From JBLNDJ01 sp050261515 (lineage in GTDB: Bacteria; Acidobacteriota; Terriglobia; Bryobacterales; Bryobacteraceae): a DNA stretch of 64,000 nucleotides. The stretch is taken from NCBI GenBank assembly GCA_050261515.1, contig JBLNDJ010000012.1, positions 66,217 to 130,216 on the forward strand, in the 5' to 3' direction. This document shows positions 9,080 to 17,826 of this stretch, in pieces. A model generated the notes under the pieces. It had not been told where the DNA came from. It did no database searches and saw only the letters and a list, made by a program, of their open reading frames with translations. How positions within the stretch are numbered: the first letter of the stretch is position 1; every line of letters starts with the position of its first letter. The translations under genes were made by a program, and so were the position numbers.

Positions 9080-9884
9080 CGATCGGGAAGACTTCCGGGA
9101 TGTGCGAATCGTAGTGGCCGTGCCGGTTCCACGTCCAGCCGGGTGAGGTTTCGAGGACCTCTTTGTTGCGCCCGATTTTCTGGAAGCGGGAGCAGTCGAT
9201 CCGCCAGATGTCGCCGTCCTTGGGCGGAAGGGAACGGCCGTCAGCGAGCGGCGCGAGGCTCTTCCAGGGCACGGCGATTTCGGCGGACCAGCCGCGGTCC
9301 ACGTCGTCGCGCTTGTTGAGCGTACCATCGACGTGCACGGCGTGCTTGAGGCCGGGCATGTCCCAATCGAGAAAACCCCAGCGCTCGCCTCGCGGATGGA
9401 CGTGCCCGCCGATGCCGGCGAGCACCATGGTCCGCTGCTTGTTCGGGTCGAACTCGGGACGCCCCCAGTAAGGGCCGCCGGGCCGGTGTATGTCTTTCCA
9501 GATCCAGAAAACTTCGTAGATGACGTTGCGGGCGTTCATCTCGAATTCGTAATAGGCATCGAGGCCGGCGATGAAGATCTCGAGATCGTTCTCTTCGTAG
9601 ATCTTCGAATCGCGCACGGTGAGCGTGGCCCAGACGTCGGTCTCCTGGGCGGTGAAGCCGAAGTAGAGGTAGTCGTCGTCCCAGAGGAGGCGGACGCGGG
9701 TGTCGAACCAGGCCGGCTCGCCGGTGACGATATCGACAAACGGAGTGGACACGGGTGCGAGCTGCCAGGCGGGCTCGTTGAGCCTTCCGTCGATCCTGAG
9801 CGGCGCGGGCGTGCGGAAGCAGGTGTATCGGGCAACGTTGGTCTCGAAAGGCACAGTGGCCGCTATGGTAACATTGCGGTCCAC
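9054..9884 (-). CDS. CBM9-like (carbohydrate-binding family 9-like) domain protein
   Basis: 276 residues from a GTG; a second GTG at 9854 is also possible and would sit 10 bases after a TACCAT hexamer. The protein has the CBM9-like pattern: 'LRIDGRLNEPAW', 'VRLLWDDDYLYFGF', a conserved 'YEENDLEIFI' and a late 'WSAEIAVPWKSL'. Such domains are common in acidobacterial proteins linked to carbohydrate recognition or use. No signal peptide is convincing. It is convergent with and overlaps the DUF2103-like gene, and is divergent from the gene at 9908 with only 23 bases between starts. Confidence 0.75.
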   Translation of the reverse strand: MDRNVTIAATVPFETNVARYTCFRTPAPLRIDGRLNEPAWQLAPVSTPFVDIVTGEPAWFDTRVRLLWDDDYLYFGFTAQETDVWATLTVRDSKIYEENDLEIFIAGLDAYYEFEMNARNVIYEVFWIWKDIHRPGGPYWGRPEFDPNKQRTMVLAGIGGHVHPRGERWGFLDWDMPGLKHAVHVDGTLNKRDDVDRGWSAEIAVPWKSLAPLADGRSLPPKDGDIWRIDCSRFQKIGRNKEVLETSPGWTWNRHGHYDSHIPEVFPIVRFSTRPV

Positions 9885-9907
9885 CGCGGCTCCACCGGAG
9901 GGCGGAT

Positions 9908-10549
9908 ATGCCGGAGCTAACGTTCACGAGGAAAGACGTCCCGCACGTGTTGAGCGGGAACGGGAAGCTGTCCGTGAACACGGGGGCGCTGCGGCCCGGC
10001 GACCCCGTGCCCGAAGATGCCGGGCCGATCGCGGCGCGGCTCAGCGGCGCGGCGGCGGCGCTGGGGGCGGAGGGGACGCTGGTTCCGGTCTTTCCCGCGG
10101 CCGCGGATTCGCTCGAAGATACCGGGCTCGCGGACTTCTTCGCGGACGAAGAAAACGATGACAAGTTCGTGCTTCGCTTCGACACAGGCGCGGGATACGC
10201 GTATCTGCGCGCGTTCGACCGGTCATTGCCGCTCGAAGAGGTTCTCGCGCGCTTCTTCGATACGATGTGCCTCCCGGAGCAGACAACGCGGGCGCCCGAG
10301 CGCGGCGAAGCGATCATCCGGCGCCCGATGATTGTGACTGCGGCCGGCGAGAGGCCGGACTGGGCGCGCGTGCGCATCCCGGGGTTCTTCGACGCGCTCA
10401 TCGACATGAGCGGCCCGGCGGGCGCGGCGCTGATGGCGGAGGCGGGTTGCGGCGATTTCGAGCGGATGCTCGAGGCGGCGGACGGAAATCTAGTCCAGGT
10501 GCTATACTCAACGAGGCTCACGAAGCCCTCACCAAAACGCGAGGGATGA
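9908..10549 (+). CDS. Hypothetical protein; 3' end overlaps the cobalamin riboswitch
   Basis: 213 residues with an upstream GGAGG before the ATG. I do not recognise the family. It is acidic in the middle ('ADFFADEENDDKF') with mixed alpha/beta character and no membrane segment. The last 15 or so codons run into the 5' part of the B12 riboswitch, and the stop lies within its conserved core, so the C-terminal residues are constrained by RNA structure. The gene may be a stand-alone cytoplasmic protein; no role in B12 use can be shown. Confidence 0.6.
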   Translation: MPELTFTRKDVPHVLSGNGKLSVNTGALRPGDPVPEDAGPIAARLSGAAAALGAEGTLVPVFPAAADSLEDTGLADFFADEENDDKFVLRFDTGAGYAYLRAFDRSLPLEEVLARFFDTMCLPEQTTRAPERGEAIIRRPMIVTAAGERPDWARVRIPGFFDALIDMSGPAGAALMAEAGCGDFERMLEAADGNLVQVLYSTRLTKPSPKREG

Positions 10550-10704
10550 ACGGGAAGGCGGTGAAAATCCGCCACTGCCGCGCAACTGTGAGCGACGAGA
10601 ATCTGGCCGCGCTGGTCACTGCGAAAGCGGGAAGGCCGGCGCACCCGAACCCCGGGCGAAGGCCGCGTCGCGAGTCAGGAGACCGGTTCCTCGCGCAGAT
10701 GAGA
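10497..10704 (+). promoter_or_regulatory. Cobalamin (B12) riboswitch
   Basis: All the hallmarks are present in order: a 5' GGTGCT, the central region GGCGGTGAAAATCCGCC followed by CACTGC and CGCAACTGTGAGC, and the B12 box CGAGTCAGGAGACCGG at 10671-10686. It precedes a btuB-like gene, the classic target. When adenosylcobalamin or another B12 form binds, expression of the importer is expected to fall. The aptamer overlaps the end of the upstream coding sequence. Confidence 0.93.
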
Positions 10705-10732
10705 ACTACGTTTTCGCGGGAGAACGTCTCAT
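10699..10732 (+). promoter_or_regulatory. Hairpin enclosing the btuB ribosome binding site and start codon
   Basis: An outer stem pairs ATGAGA (10699-10704) with TCTCAT (10727-10732), which includes two bases of the start codon. An inner stem pairs CGTTTTC (10709-10715) with GAGAACG (10720-10726) around a GCGG loop. The likely Shine-Dalgarno GGGAG lies in the inner stem and loop. This looks like the expression platform of the riboswitch, acting on translation. Confidence 0.65.
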
Positions 10733-12935
10733 GCGCAACAGCAGTACCCTTTTCTTTCTGATCGCAGCGGCCGCCGCCTATGGCGCCGATGGAATCGTGG
10801 TCGATCCTTCGGGACGGCCGGTTCCGGGCGCGCGGGTGGCATGCGCGAACCTCACGACACAGACCGGCGCGGACGGCCGGTTCACGCTTGCTTCAACGCG
10901 GAGTTGCCGCGCGTCGATCGCGGCCGAGGGGTTCGAAACCTTGGAAGTGGAACTCGCGCCGGACGCGCCGGTGCGCGTAGAGTTGGGAATCGCGCGGCTC
11001 GCCGAGCGCGTGGTGGTTTCGGCGACGCGGCGCGAGACCACGCCCGAGCAGGCCGGCGTGGCCGCCACGGTGCTGACCCAGGCGGACCTTGCGGCGCGCG
11101 TGTATCCGGCGCTCGGCGAAGTGCTGCCGGAAGTTCCCGGCGTGCAGGTGGCGCGCTATGGGCGCCCGGGGAGCCTCACGCAGGTCTTTGGCCGCGGCGG
11201 CGAGCGCACGGGAATGCTGGTCATGATCGACGGCGTGCCGGTGAACGATCCGGGCGGCGAGGTCAACCTGGCGGGGCTCACCACGAGCAATCTCGAGCGC
11301 ATCGAGGTGGTGCGCGGGCCGGAAAGCGCGCTGTTCGGCGCCGAGGCTTCGGCGGGCGTGATTCAACTGTTCACGAAGCGCGGCGATCCGGAGGCGCGCG
11401 TCCCGCACGGGTCTGTGGCGTACGACCGCGGCAGCTTTCAGACGGACCGCTGGATCGCGAACCTGGCGGGCGGCTTGGGCGACCGCTTCGATTATTCGCT
11501 CGGCGCCGAGCAGTTCCACACCGTGGGCGAATACCGGAACGACTTCTTCCGCGACACGACGGGCACGGCGAACGTGGGGTTCCGGATCGCGCCGGCCACG
11601 CAGGTGCGCGGGATTTTCCGGAAGTTCGACGCCGTCACGGGGACGCCGAACCAGGTGGGCTACGGGATCTTCGACAATTTCGGCAGCGAGGAGACGCGGG
11701 ACACGCTGGCGGCGGTGTCGCTCGACGATGCGCGCGGGCAGAGCTTCACGCAGCGGGTGCGGTTCGGGTATCACCGGTCGTGGGACACGTTCTACGCGCC
11801 GGTGAACCAGGGTCCGTACGACACGTCCGCGCTGGTGCGCGACGTGGCGGGGCCGGCGCCGCGGACGTATTTCGAGGGGCTCGCGCGGCCGGGCGCGCCT
11901 GTGCCCGCGGGGCTGCGGGTGGTGACGGCGGATCCGTACTCGGCCTTCATCTACGCCGCCGATCCTTACCTGACGCTGAGCTCGCGGAAGGATTTCGAGT
12001 ATCAGGGCGCGCTGGCGCATCCGGGCGGGGCGCTGGTGTTCGGGTATGCGTACGAGCGGCAGGATGCGGAGATCGGCGGGCTTCCGGTGAGCCGAGACAA
12101 CCACGGCGTGTTTCTGCACGAGCAGTACACGGTGGCGCGGCGGTTGTTTCTTTCCGGCGGCGCGCGGCTGGAGCAGAACAGCGCGTTTCATACGAAGCTA
12201 ACTCCGCGCGGCGCGGCGAGCTATCTGGTGGCGGGCGAGCACGGCGTGTTGTCTTCCACGTTCGTCCGGGCGAGCGCCGGGATCGGGATCACGGAGCCGA
12301 GCCTGCTTCAGAACTACTCGAACATGTATTACGCGATCGGAAACCGCGCGCTGCGGCCGGAAAAAACGGTGAGCTACGAGGCGGGTATCGTTCAGGAATG
12401 GTTCCGCCGTCGCGTGCGGACCGAGGTCTCGGCGTTCCACAATTTCCTTAGGGACTTGATTGTGTTCGTTTATCCGACCTGGGAGAACATCAACGCCAGC
12501 CGCGCGCGGGGCGTGGAGTTTTCGGCGCAGGGTCGCATCAACCGCGTGCTGTCTGTGCAGGGCAGCTACACGCACCTGTGGACGCGGATTGTAAGCTCCC
12601 TCACGCCGGACTCAATGTTCACGGGTGTGGGGCAGGAGCTGCCGAAGCGTGCGGGCAACTCGGGTTCGGCGTCGTTCACGCTGGCGCCGCGGCGGTGGAC
12701 TTTGCAGGCGGGCGCGGTGCTCGTGGGCGAGCGGCAGGATCCGGACCAGTACATCTTCGGAATATCGCGCAACCGGGGTTATCAGACGGTGTATGCGTCG
12801 GGCTCGTTTCGGCTGACGAAGCACGTAGTGCCGTATATCCGGGTGGCGAATTTGCTCGACCAGGACTATATGGAAGTGTTGGGATTCCCGGCGGCGTCGC
12901 GTAACGTGCACGGAGGTTTGCGGCTGGAGTGGTGA
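10731..12935 (+). CDS. btuB: TonB-dependent cobalamin receptor, BtuB-like
   Basis: 734 residues. A signal peptide (about residues 1-19) is followed by a carboxypeptidase-regulatory-like domain ('VVDPSGRPVPGARV', residues 22-90), a plug domain starting near 'RVVVSATRRETTPEQAGV' with 'MLVMIDGVPVNDP' and 'IEVVRGPESALFG', then a 22-strand barrel that ends in an aromatic-terminated strand ('GGLRLEW'). A plug of this type with a B12 riboswitch directly upstream, and B12 ABC transporter genes downstream, makes vitamin B12 the likely substrate. The extra N-terminal domain is typical of Acidobacteria and Bacteroidetes and absent from E. coli BtuB. The next gene overlaps its stop. Confidence 0.9.
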   Translation: MRNSSTLFFLIAAAAAYGADGIVVDPSGRPVPGARVACANLTTQTGADGRFTLASTRSCRASIAAEGFETLEVELAPDAPVRVELGIARLAERVVVSATRRETTPEQAGVAATVLTQADLAARVYPALGEVLPEVPGVQVARYGRPGSLTQVFGRGGERTGMLVMIDGVPVNDPGGEVNLAGLTTSNLERIEVVRGPESALFGAEASAGVIQLFTKRGDPEARVPHGSVAYDRGSFQTDRWIANLAGGLGDRFDYSLGAEQFHTVGEYRNDFFRDTTGTANVGFRIAPATQVRGIFRKFDAVTGTPNQVGYGIFDNFGSEETRDTLAAVSLDDARGQSFTQRVRFGYHRSWDTFYAPVNQGPYDTSALVRDVAGPAPRTYFEGLARPGAPVPAGLRVVTADPYSAFIYAADPYLTLSSRKDFEYQGALAHPGGALVFGYAYERQDAEIGGLPVSRDNHGVFLHEQYTVARRLFLSGGARLEQNSAFHTKLTPRGAASYLVAGEHGVLSSTFVRASAGIGITEPSLLQNYSNMYYAIGNRALRPEKTVSYEAGIVQEWFRRRVRTEVSAFHNFLRDLIVFVYPTWENINASRARGVEFSAQGRINRVLSVQGSYTHLWTRIVSSLTPDSMFTGVGQELPKRAGNSGSASFTLAPRRWTLQAGAVLVGERQDPDQYIFGISRNRGYQTVYASGSFRLTKHVVPYIRVANLLDQDYMEVLGFPAASRNVHGGLRLEW

Positions 12936-13780
12936 GGATTCTCAGTTTTCTCTGCGTCTTTGCGGTTGGCCTTTCCGCGCAGCCGAAGCGGATTGTCTCG
13001 ACTTCGCCGAGCATCACGGAGATGCTGTACGCGCTGGGTCTGGGCGACCGCGTCGTGGGGGTGACGACCTTCTGCCACTACCCGCCCGAGGCGGCGAAGA
13101 AGACGAAGATCGGCAACTACCTCGCACCGAATCTCGAGGTGATCGTCGGGCTGCGGCCGGACCTGGTCGTCGCGGAGACGACAGGGGTCCGGCACCCGGA
13201 GAAACTGGCGTCGCTGCGGCTCAACGTGCTCGATGTCGATGACGGGAACCTGGCGGGCATCTACGAATCGATCCGCAAGATCGGGCGGGCCGCGGGTGTA
13301 CCGGACCGGGCGGCGGCGCTCGATGCGCGTATGCGATCATCGCTTGACAATATTCGGCGGAAGACGGCGCGGCTGCCGAAGCGGCGCATCCTTTTCATCG
13401 TGGGGCGCACGCCGGGGCGGATTGAAGACCTGATTGCCGCGGGCCGCGCGTCGCACCTGAACGAGCTGATGGAGATCGCGGGCGGCGCGAACGTGTTCGG
13501 CGACTCCCCAGCCGCATACGCCAAGATCGGGCTCGAAGATTTGCTCGCGCGCAATCCCGAAGTGATCGTGGATATGGGCGAGATGTCGCAGACCCAGGGC
13601 GTTACGGAAGCGCAGAAGCGCGCGGTGGTGGCGCTGTGGAACCGGTATCCGGCGCTCGCGGCGGTGCGGGAGCGGCGCGTGTTCGCGGTCGCGTCGGACA
13701 TCTACGTGGTGCCGGGGCCGCGCGTGGTGGATGCGGCGCGCGAGTTCGCGCGGATGCTGCACCCCGAGGCGGGGCTGTGA
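12929..13780 (+). CDS. btuF: Periplasmic cobalamin-binding protein, BtuF-like
   Basis: 283 residues, starting at GTG 12929 or the adjacent GTG 12932, both overlapping the btuB stop. It has the class III binding-protein fold used for siderophores and B12: 'RIVSTSPSITEMLYALG' at the N-terminus, 'VVGVTTFCHYPPEA', 'IVGLRPDLVVAE' and the late 'DIYVVPGPRVVDAA'. It delivers B12 to the BtuC/BtuD transporter. The signal peptide ('FLCVFAVGLSA') is encoded by a half-site of the palindromic repeat seen at 1865-1930. Confidence 0.87.
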   Translation: MVRILSFLCVFAVGLSAQPKRIVSTSPSITEMLYALGLGDRVVGVTTFCHYPPEAAKKTKIGNYLAPNLEVIVGLRPDLVVAETTGVRHPEKLASLRLNVLDVDDGNLAGIYESIRKIGRAAGVPDRAAALDARMRSSLDNIRRKTARLPKRRILFIVGRTPGRIEDLIAAGRASHLNELMEIAGGANVFGDSPAAYAKIGLEDLLARNPEVIVDMGEMSQTQGVTEAQKRAVVALWNRYPALAAVRERRVFAVASDIYVVPGPRVVDAAREFARMLHPEAGL

Positions 13781-14547
13781 GCGGGCGGTATTCCCTGCGC
13801 GAGGCCGGCATGCAGTACAACGGCACGCAGGTGCTGGCGGATGTGACGCTCGAGTTCCGTGCGCCGGAACTGGTCGCGATCGTCGGGCCGAACGGAGCGG
13901 GGAAGTCCACGCTGCTCGGCATCATGGCGGGACTGCGGCCCGGCCACACGGGACGCTGCGAATACCGCGGCAAGGAAGTGAGCCAGTGGCCGAGGCGCGC
14001 GTTTGCGCGAGCGGTGTCGTTCATCCCGCAGACGCTGCGCGTGGAGTTTCCGTTCACCGCAGAGCAGGTTGTGCTGATGGGCCGGACGCCGCATTGCAAC
14101 GGGTTGTTTGAATCGCCCGGCGATTGGGCGGCCGTCGAGCGTGCGATGGCGATCACCGATACCGGCGCGTTCCGGAAGCGCGATTTCCGGTCGCTCAGCG
14201 GCGGGGAGCGCCAGCGCGTGATCCTGGCGTCGGCGGTCGCGCAGAATCCGGAGACGCTGCTGCTCGACGAGCCGACCGCGTTCCTCGATCTGAAGCACCA
14301 GGTCTCGAGCTACCGCCTGGTGCGCGACCTGACTCGCCAAGGCATGCTGGCGGTCGCGGTGACGCACGATTTGAACCTGGCCGCGGCGTTCGCGGACCGC
14401 ATCGTGGTGTTGAACGCGGGGCGCGTGGTGGCCGACGCCGCGCCGGGGGAAGTGCTCGCGCCGGGGCTGATCCGCGAGGTCTTCGGCGTGGAGTCGCAGT
14501 TGCACCATGGGCCTGAGGGCAGGCCCTGGATGGTGTATGGAGCATAG
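13777..14547 (+). CDS. btuD: ABC transporter ATP-binding protein, BtuD/FecE-like
   Basis: 256 residues from a GTG that overlaps the btuF stop (GTGA). Walker A 'GPNGAGKST', signature 'LSGGERQR' and Walker B 'LLLDEPTAFLD' are intact, and the switch histidine is in 'VAVTHD'. It powers import with the BtuC-like permease that starts 11 bases before its stop. The B12 riboswitch upstream of the operon suggests cobalamin as substrate, although the heme/siderophore family is very similar. Confidence 0.88.
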   Translation: MSGRYSLREAGMQYNGTQVLADVTLEFRAPELVAIVGPNGAGKSTLLGIMAGLRPGHTGRCEYRGKEVSQWPRRAFARAVSFIPQTLRVEFPFTAEQVVLMGRTPHCNGLFESPGDWAAVERAMAITDTGAFRKRDFRSLSGGERQRVILASAVAQNPETLLLDEPTAFLDLKHQVSSYRLVRDLTRQGMLAVAVTHDLNLAAAFADRIVVLNAGRVVADAAPGEVLAPGLIREVFGVESQLHHGPEGRPWMVYGA

Positions 14548-15541
14548 CGTCGGCGCGCGGCGGTTCTGGACAGCGGTCGGGATTTCGGCGGCGGTAGCGG
14601 CGGCGGCGCTTTGCGTGGCGCCGCTCATCGGCTCGACCTCGATCGGCTACGCACGCGCGTTCGCGGGCGTCTCGCCGGACCGCGAAATCCTGTTCTATAC
14701 CCGGCTGCCGCGGGTGCTGCTGGCGCTGCTCGCGGGCGGAGCGCTGGCGTCGGCGGGCGTGCTGTTCCAGGCTCTGCTGCGCGATGCGCTGGCCGAGCCG
14801 TACACGCTCGGGGTCTCGAGCGGCGCGTCGCTCGGGGCAGTGCTGGCGATCTGCCTCGGCTGGCGCACGGCGGGGCATCTGCCCGCGATCTGGGTCTCGG
14901 CGTTTGCGGGCGCCGCGGTCGTGCTGATGCTGGTGGTCGCGATCGCATCCGAGGGCCGGCGCATGTCGTCGTTCACGCTGCTGCTGGCGGGTGTTTCGAT
15001 CAACACGATCTGCCTGGCGGCGATCCTGTTTTTGCAATACACGTCGAACTTCGGGCAGACGTTCGCGATCGTGCGGTGGCTGATGGGCGGGATCGACTCG
15101 GTGGAGTATTCGACCCTGGCGTGGTTCGCCGGCCTGATGCTGCCCGCGCTGGCGCTGATTTTCCTGCGGGCGCGCGACTGGAATTTGATGGCGGTGGGGG
15201 AGGACTGGGCCGCTGCGCGCGGGGTCTCGGTGTCGCGGCTGTTGTTGACTGGGTACCTGCTAGGGTCGTTTGTCGCGGGGTCGGTGACGGCGATCACGGG
15301 GCCGATCGGGTTCGTGGGGCTGATTGTGCCGCACGCGCTGCGGCTGCGGCTCGGCGCGGACCACAGGCTGTTGCTGCCGTGCTCGTTCTTTGCCGGGGCG
15401 GCGTTTCTGGCCGTTTGCGACACGGCGGCCCGGACCGTGCTCGCGCCCACGGAGGTGCCGGTGGGGGTGGTGACGGCGATGCTCGGCGGGCCGGTCTTTA
15501 TCTGGCTGCTGCGGTCGAAGCGGCGGAGTTTGTGGCTGTAG
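14537..15541 (+). CDS. btuC: ABC transporter permease, BtuC/FecCD family
   Basis: 334 residues if started at ATG 14537; an in-frame ATG at 14507 would give a 41-base overlap with btuD. About ten membrane segments are visible, with the FecCD landmarks 'LPRVLLALLAGGALASAGV', 'LGVSSGASLGA', 'WLMGGIDSVEY' and 'GPIGFVGLIVPHALRL'. It forms the inner-membrane channel for the substrate handed over by BtuF. The gene order is receptor, binding protein, ATPase, permease. Confidence 0.88.
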   Translation: MEHSVGARRFWTAVGISAAVAAAALCVAPLIGSTSIGYARAFAGVSPDREILFYTRLPRVLLALLAGGALASAGVLFQALLRDALAEPYTLGVSSGASLGAVLAICLGWRTAGHLPAIWVSAFAGAAVVLMLVVAIASEGRRMSSFTLLLAGVSINTICLAAILFLQYTSNFGQTFAIVRWLMGGIDSVEYSTLAWFAGLMLPALALIFLRARDWNLMAVGEDWAAARGVSVSRLLLTGYLLGSFVAGSVTAITGPIGFVGLIVPHALRLRLGADHRLLLPCSFFAGAAFLAVCDTAARTVLAPTEVPVGVVTAMLGGPVFIWLLRSKRRSLWL

Positions 15542-15592
15542 GGGGGCGGCCAGGGGGAGGGCGGCCCCGCAGCGCTCTTGTAATATAAAAGA

Positions 15593-16687
15593 TTGACCAA
15601 CAAGCTCGTCCTTGAGAATTTGAAGTTCCGCCCGGTCCGCAGTGCGCTCAGCATTATTGCCATTGGTCTTGAAGTGGTGATGATGCTGACGATTGTGGGC
15701 TTGAGCCGCGGCATGCTGGCCGATTCGCAGCAGCGGGCCCGCGGCATTGGCGCCGATATCTTTATACGACCCCGCGGCAGCAGCATCATGAGCCTCAGTT
15801 CGGCTTCGATCAACGAGGGCCTGGTGAGTTGGATCGCGAAACAGCCACACGTCAAGCAGGCGTTGGGGATGGTAGTGCAGCCGCTGCAGGGCGTCTCTTC
15901 GGTCACCGGCATCGATCTCGACCAGTTCAAAGTGATGAGCGGCGGGTTCCGCTACAGAGAGGGAGGGCCGCCGCGCGCGGCGGACGACCTGGTGGTGGAT
16001 CGCTATTACGCGCAGCAGAACGGCCTGCACAAGGGCTCAATGATCAACCTGCTCAACCGCCAGTGGCGCGTCAGCGGCGTGTTCGAGGAGGGGAAGCTCG
16101 CGCGCATCGTGATCCCCATTCGCACTCTTCAGGAGCTTACAGGAAACACCGGCAAGATCAGCCAGATCTACGTCAAAGTGGACAAGCCCGCGAACGTGCG
16201 GCCCGTCATCGACTCTCTCAAAGCCAAGCTCGAAGGGTATCCGATCTACTCCATGGAAGAGTTGGTCTCGCTGATCTCGGTCAACAACACGCCGGGACTT
16301 GCGGCCTTCATCTGGGTGATCATCGGGCTCTCGATCGTGGTGGGGTTCCTGGTGGTGTTCCTTTCGATGTACACGTCGGTGCTCGAACGCACGCGGGAGA
16401 TCGGGATTCTGAAAGCGCTAGGCGCGTCGCCGGCGTTCGTGCTCTCGATCCTGCTCAAAGAGACGGCCCTGCTCGCGCTGTTCGGCCTCGCGCTTGGCAT
16501 CGCGTTTTCCTTTGTTACGCGCTGGATCATCATGGTGCTGGTGCCCGCGTCGCTGTCGCAACACATCGTGCCGGACTGGTGGCCGATTGCAGGCGCGATC
16601 GCGCTGGCGGGGGCGCTGATGGGAGCCGCATATCCGGGGTGGCGCGCGGCGCGCCAGGATCCGATCGAGGCATTGTCTTATGAATGA
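15593..16687 (+). CDS. ABC transporter permease, FtsX/MacB/LolC-like
   Basis: 364 residues with a TTG start; no ATG or GTG lies nearby in frame. One N-terminal membrane segment ('LSIIAIGLEVVMMLTIV'), a periplasmic domain of about 200 residues, then three membrane segments with the FtsX-type 'RTREIGILKALGAS' between the first and second. This is the four-segment layout of MacB/LolC-type permeases, which move substrates by mechanical coupling and not through a channel. It overlaps the ATPase gene downstream. There is no clear Shine-Dalgarno; an AT-rich TAATATAAAA stretch lies just before the start, compatible with a very short leader. Confidence 0.85.
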   Translation: MTNKLVLENLKFRPVRSALSIIAIGLEVVMMLTIVGLSRGMLADSQQRARGIGADIFIRPRGSSIMSLSSASINEGLVSWIAKQPHVKQALGMVVQPLQGVSSVTGIDLDQFKVMSGGFRYREGGPPRAADDLVVDRYYAQQNGLHKGSMINLLNRQWRVSGVFEEGKLARIVIPIRTLQELTGNTGKISQIYVKVDKPANVRPVIDSLKAKLEGYPIYSMEELVSLISVNNTPGLAAFIWVIIGLSIVVGFLVVFLSMYTSVLERTREIGILKALGASPAFVLSILLKETALLALFGLALGIAFSFVTRWIIMVLVPASLSQHIVPDWWPIAGAIALAGALMGAAYPGWRAARQDPIEALSYE

Positions 16688-17372
16688 CGCGCCCATCATC
16701 GAGGTTCGCGACCTCAGGAAGACGTACCGCGTCGGGGATGTGGATGTGCACGCGCTTCAGGGCGTGGACCTGACGGTCCGCCGCGGCGAGTTCGTGACCG
16801 TAGTCGGGCCTTCGGGCTCGGGAAAATCTACGCTGTTCCACATCCTGGGCGGGCTGACGCCGGCCACGTCGGGACAGGTCGTCATCGATGGGCGCGACCT
16901 TTCGAAGATCTCCGATGCCGAGCGCACGGCGATGCGGAAGCGGCTGGTGGGCTTCGTGTTCCAGAAATATAACCTGCTGCCGACGTTGAGCGCCGCCGAT
17001 AACATCGCGATTGCGCGGCACATCGCGGGCGCGGACGGCACGCCGGAGGACCCGAAGTTCCGCGAGGTGCTCGGACTGCTCGGCATCGAACACCGGTTGC
17101 ATCACAAGCCGCGCGCGCTGTCAGGCGGCGAGCAGCAGCGCGTGGCGATCGCGCGGGCGATCGTGAATCATCCGGCCATCCTGTTGGCGGACGAGCCGAC
17201 CGGGAACCTCGATTCGAAGAATTCCGAGGCGGTGCTGAACGTGCTGCGAGGGTTAAACGAGCGCATCGGCCAGACGATCCTGATGATCACGCACGACCAG
17301 CACGTGGCGACGTACGGACACCGGACGCTGCACATGCTGGACGGGAAAGTGGTCGAGGGGCTGGAAGGCTGA
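16680..17372 (+). CDS. ABC transporter ATP-binding protein, LolD/MacB-like
   Basis: 230 residues, overlapping the permease stop by 8 bases. Walker A 'GPSGSGKST', the MacB/LolD-type 'RLVGFVFQKYNLLPTLSA', signature 'LSGGEQQR' and Walker B 'ILLADEPTGNLDS' are all present. It pairs with the FtsX-like permease. No HlyD-type adaptor is next to it, so lipoprotein release or a stress-related export role are both possible; the sequence alone does not choose. Confidence 0.9.
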   Translation: MNDAPIIEVRDLRKTYRVGDVDVHALQGVDLTVRRGEFVTVVGPSGSGKSTLFHILGGLTPATSGQVVIDGRDLSKISDAERTAMRKRLVGFVFQKYNLLPTLSAADNIAIARHIAGADGTPEDPKFREVLGLLGIEHRLHHKPRALSGGEQQRVAIARAIVNHPAILLADEPTGNLDSKNSEAVLNVLRGLNERIGQTILMITHDQHVATYGHRTLHMLDGKVVEGLEG

Positions 17373-17392
17373 CGCATTCTCCTTTCCGGGTG

Positions 17393-17398
17393 CTAAAA
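17393..17398 (+). promoter_or_regulatory. -10 hexamer TAAAAT shortly before the receiver gene
   Basis: TAAAAT ends 11 bases before the ATG at 17410, and a CTGACG about 19 bases upstream could serve as a weak -35. No Shine-Dalgarno lies between. A transcript starting here would have a leader of only about five bases. Confidence 0.4.
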
Positions 17399-17409
17399 TC
17401 TCATTCGAT

Positions 17410-17826
17410 ATGTTACGTTCGAGCGGCTCGGAGGCGGGCCGCCGCCCGATTACGATCCTTGTAGTAGACGACGAACCGTCCGTCCTTGCCCTGGTGCGGA
17501 CCATGCTGTGGCGGGCCGGCTATACGGTGCTCGAAGCATCGGGGGGCGAGCAGGCGCTCGACGTCGCCTCGGCGCATCCCTCAACGATCCAGTTGCTGCT
17601 GACCGACGTGCTCATGCCGGACATGAACGGGTGCGAGCTGGCGCAGAAGCTGCTGTCGGCGCGGCCCGGGACGAAGGTGCTGTACATGACCGGGTACCGC
17701 GACAAGGTGCTGGTTGAGAGCACGGGACGGGGCGTCGACGACGCTCCGCTCATCCGTAAGCCGTTCACGGCGTACAATCTGGTCGCGAAGATCGACGAGG
17801 TCCTCGATCAGGCCGTCGAGGCCTGA
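17410..17826 (+). CDS. Single-domain response regulator (CheY-like receiver)
   Basis: 138 residues, only a receiver domain. The acidic pair is D20-D21, the phospho-acceptor is D66 in 'LLTDVLMPDMNG', the switch Thr is in 'YMTGY', and the conserved Lys is in 'LIRKPFT'. No output domain is present, so it acts through protein contacts. The layout with 'YMTGYRD' is common in receiver domains that pair with hybrid kinases. No kinase is adjacent. Its last 19 bases overlap the convergent deacetylase gene. Confidence 0.9.
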   Translation: MLRSSGSEAGRRPITILVVDDEPSVLALVRTMLWRAGYTVLEASGGEQALDVASAHPSTIQLLLTDVLMPDMNGCELAQKLLSARPGTKVLYMTGYRDKVLVESTGRGVDDAPLIRKPFTAYNLVAKIDEVLDQAVEA

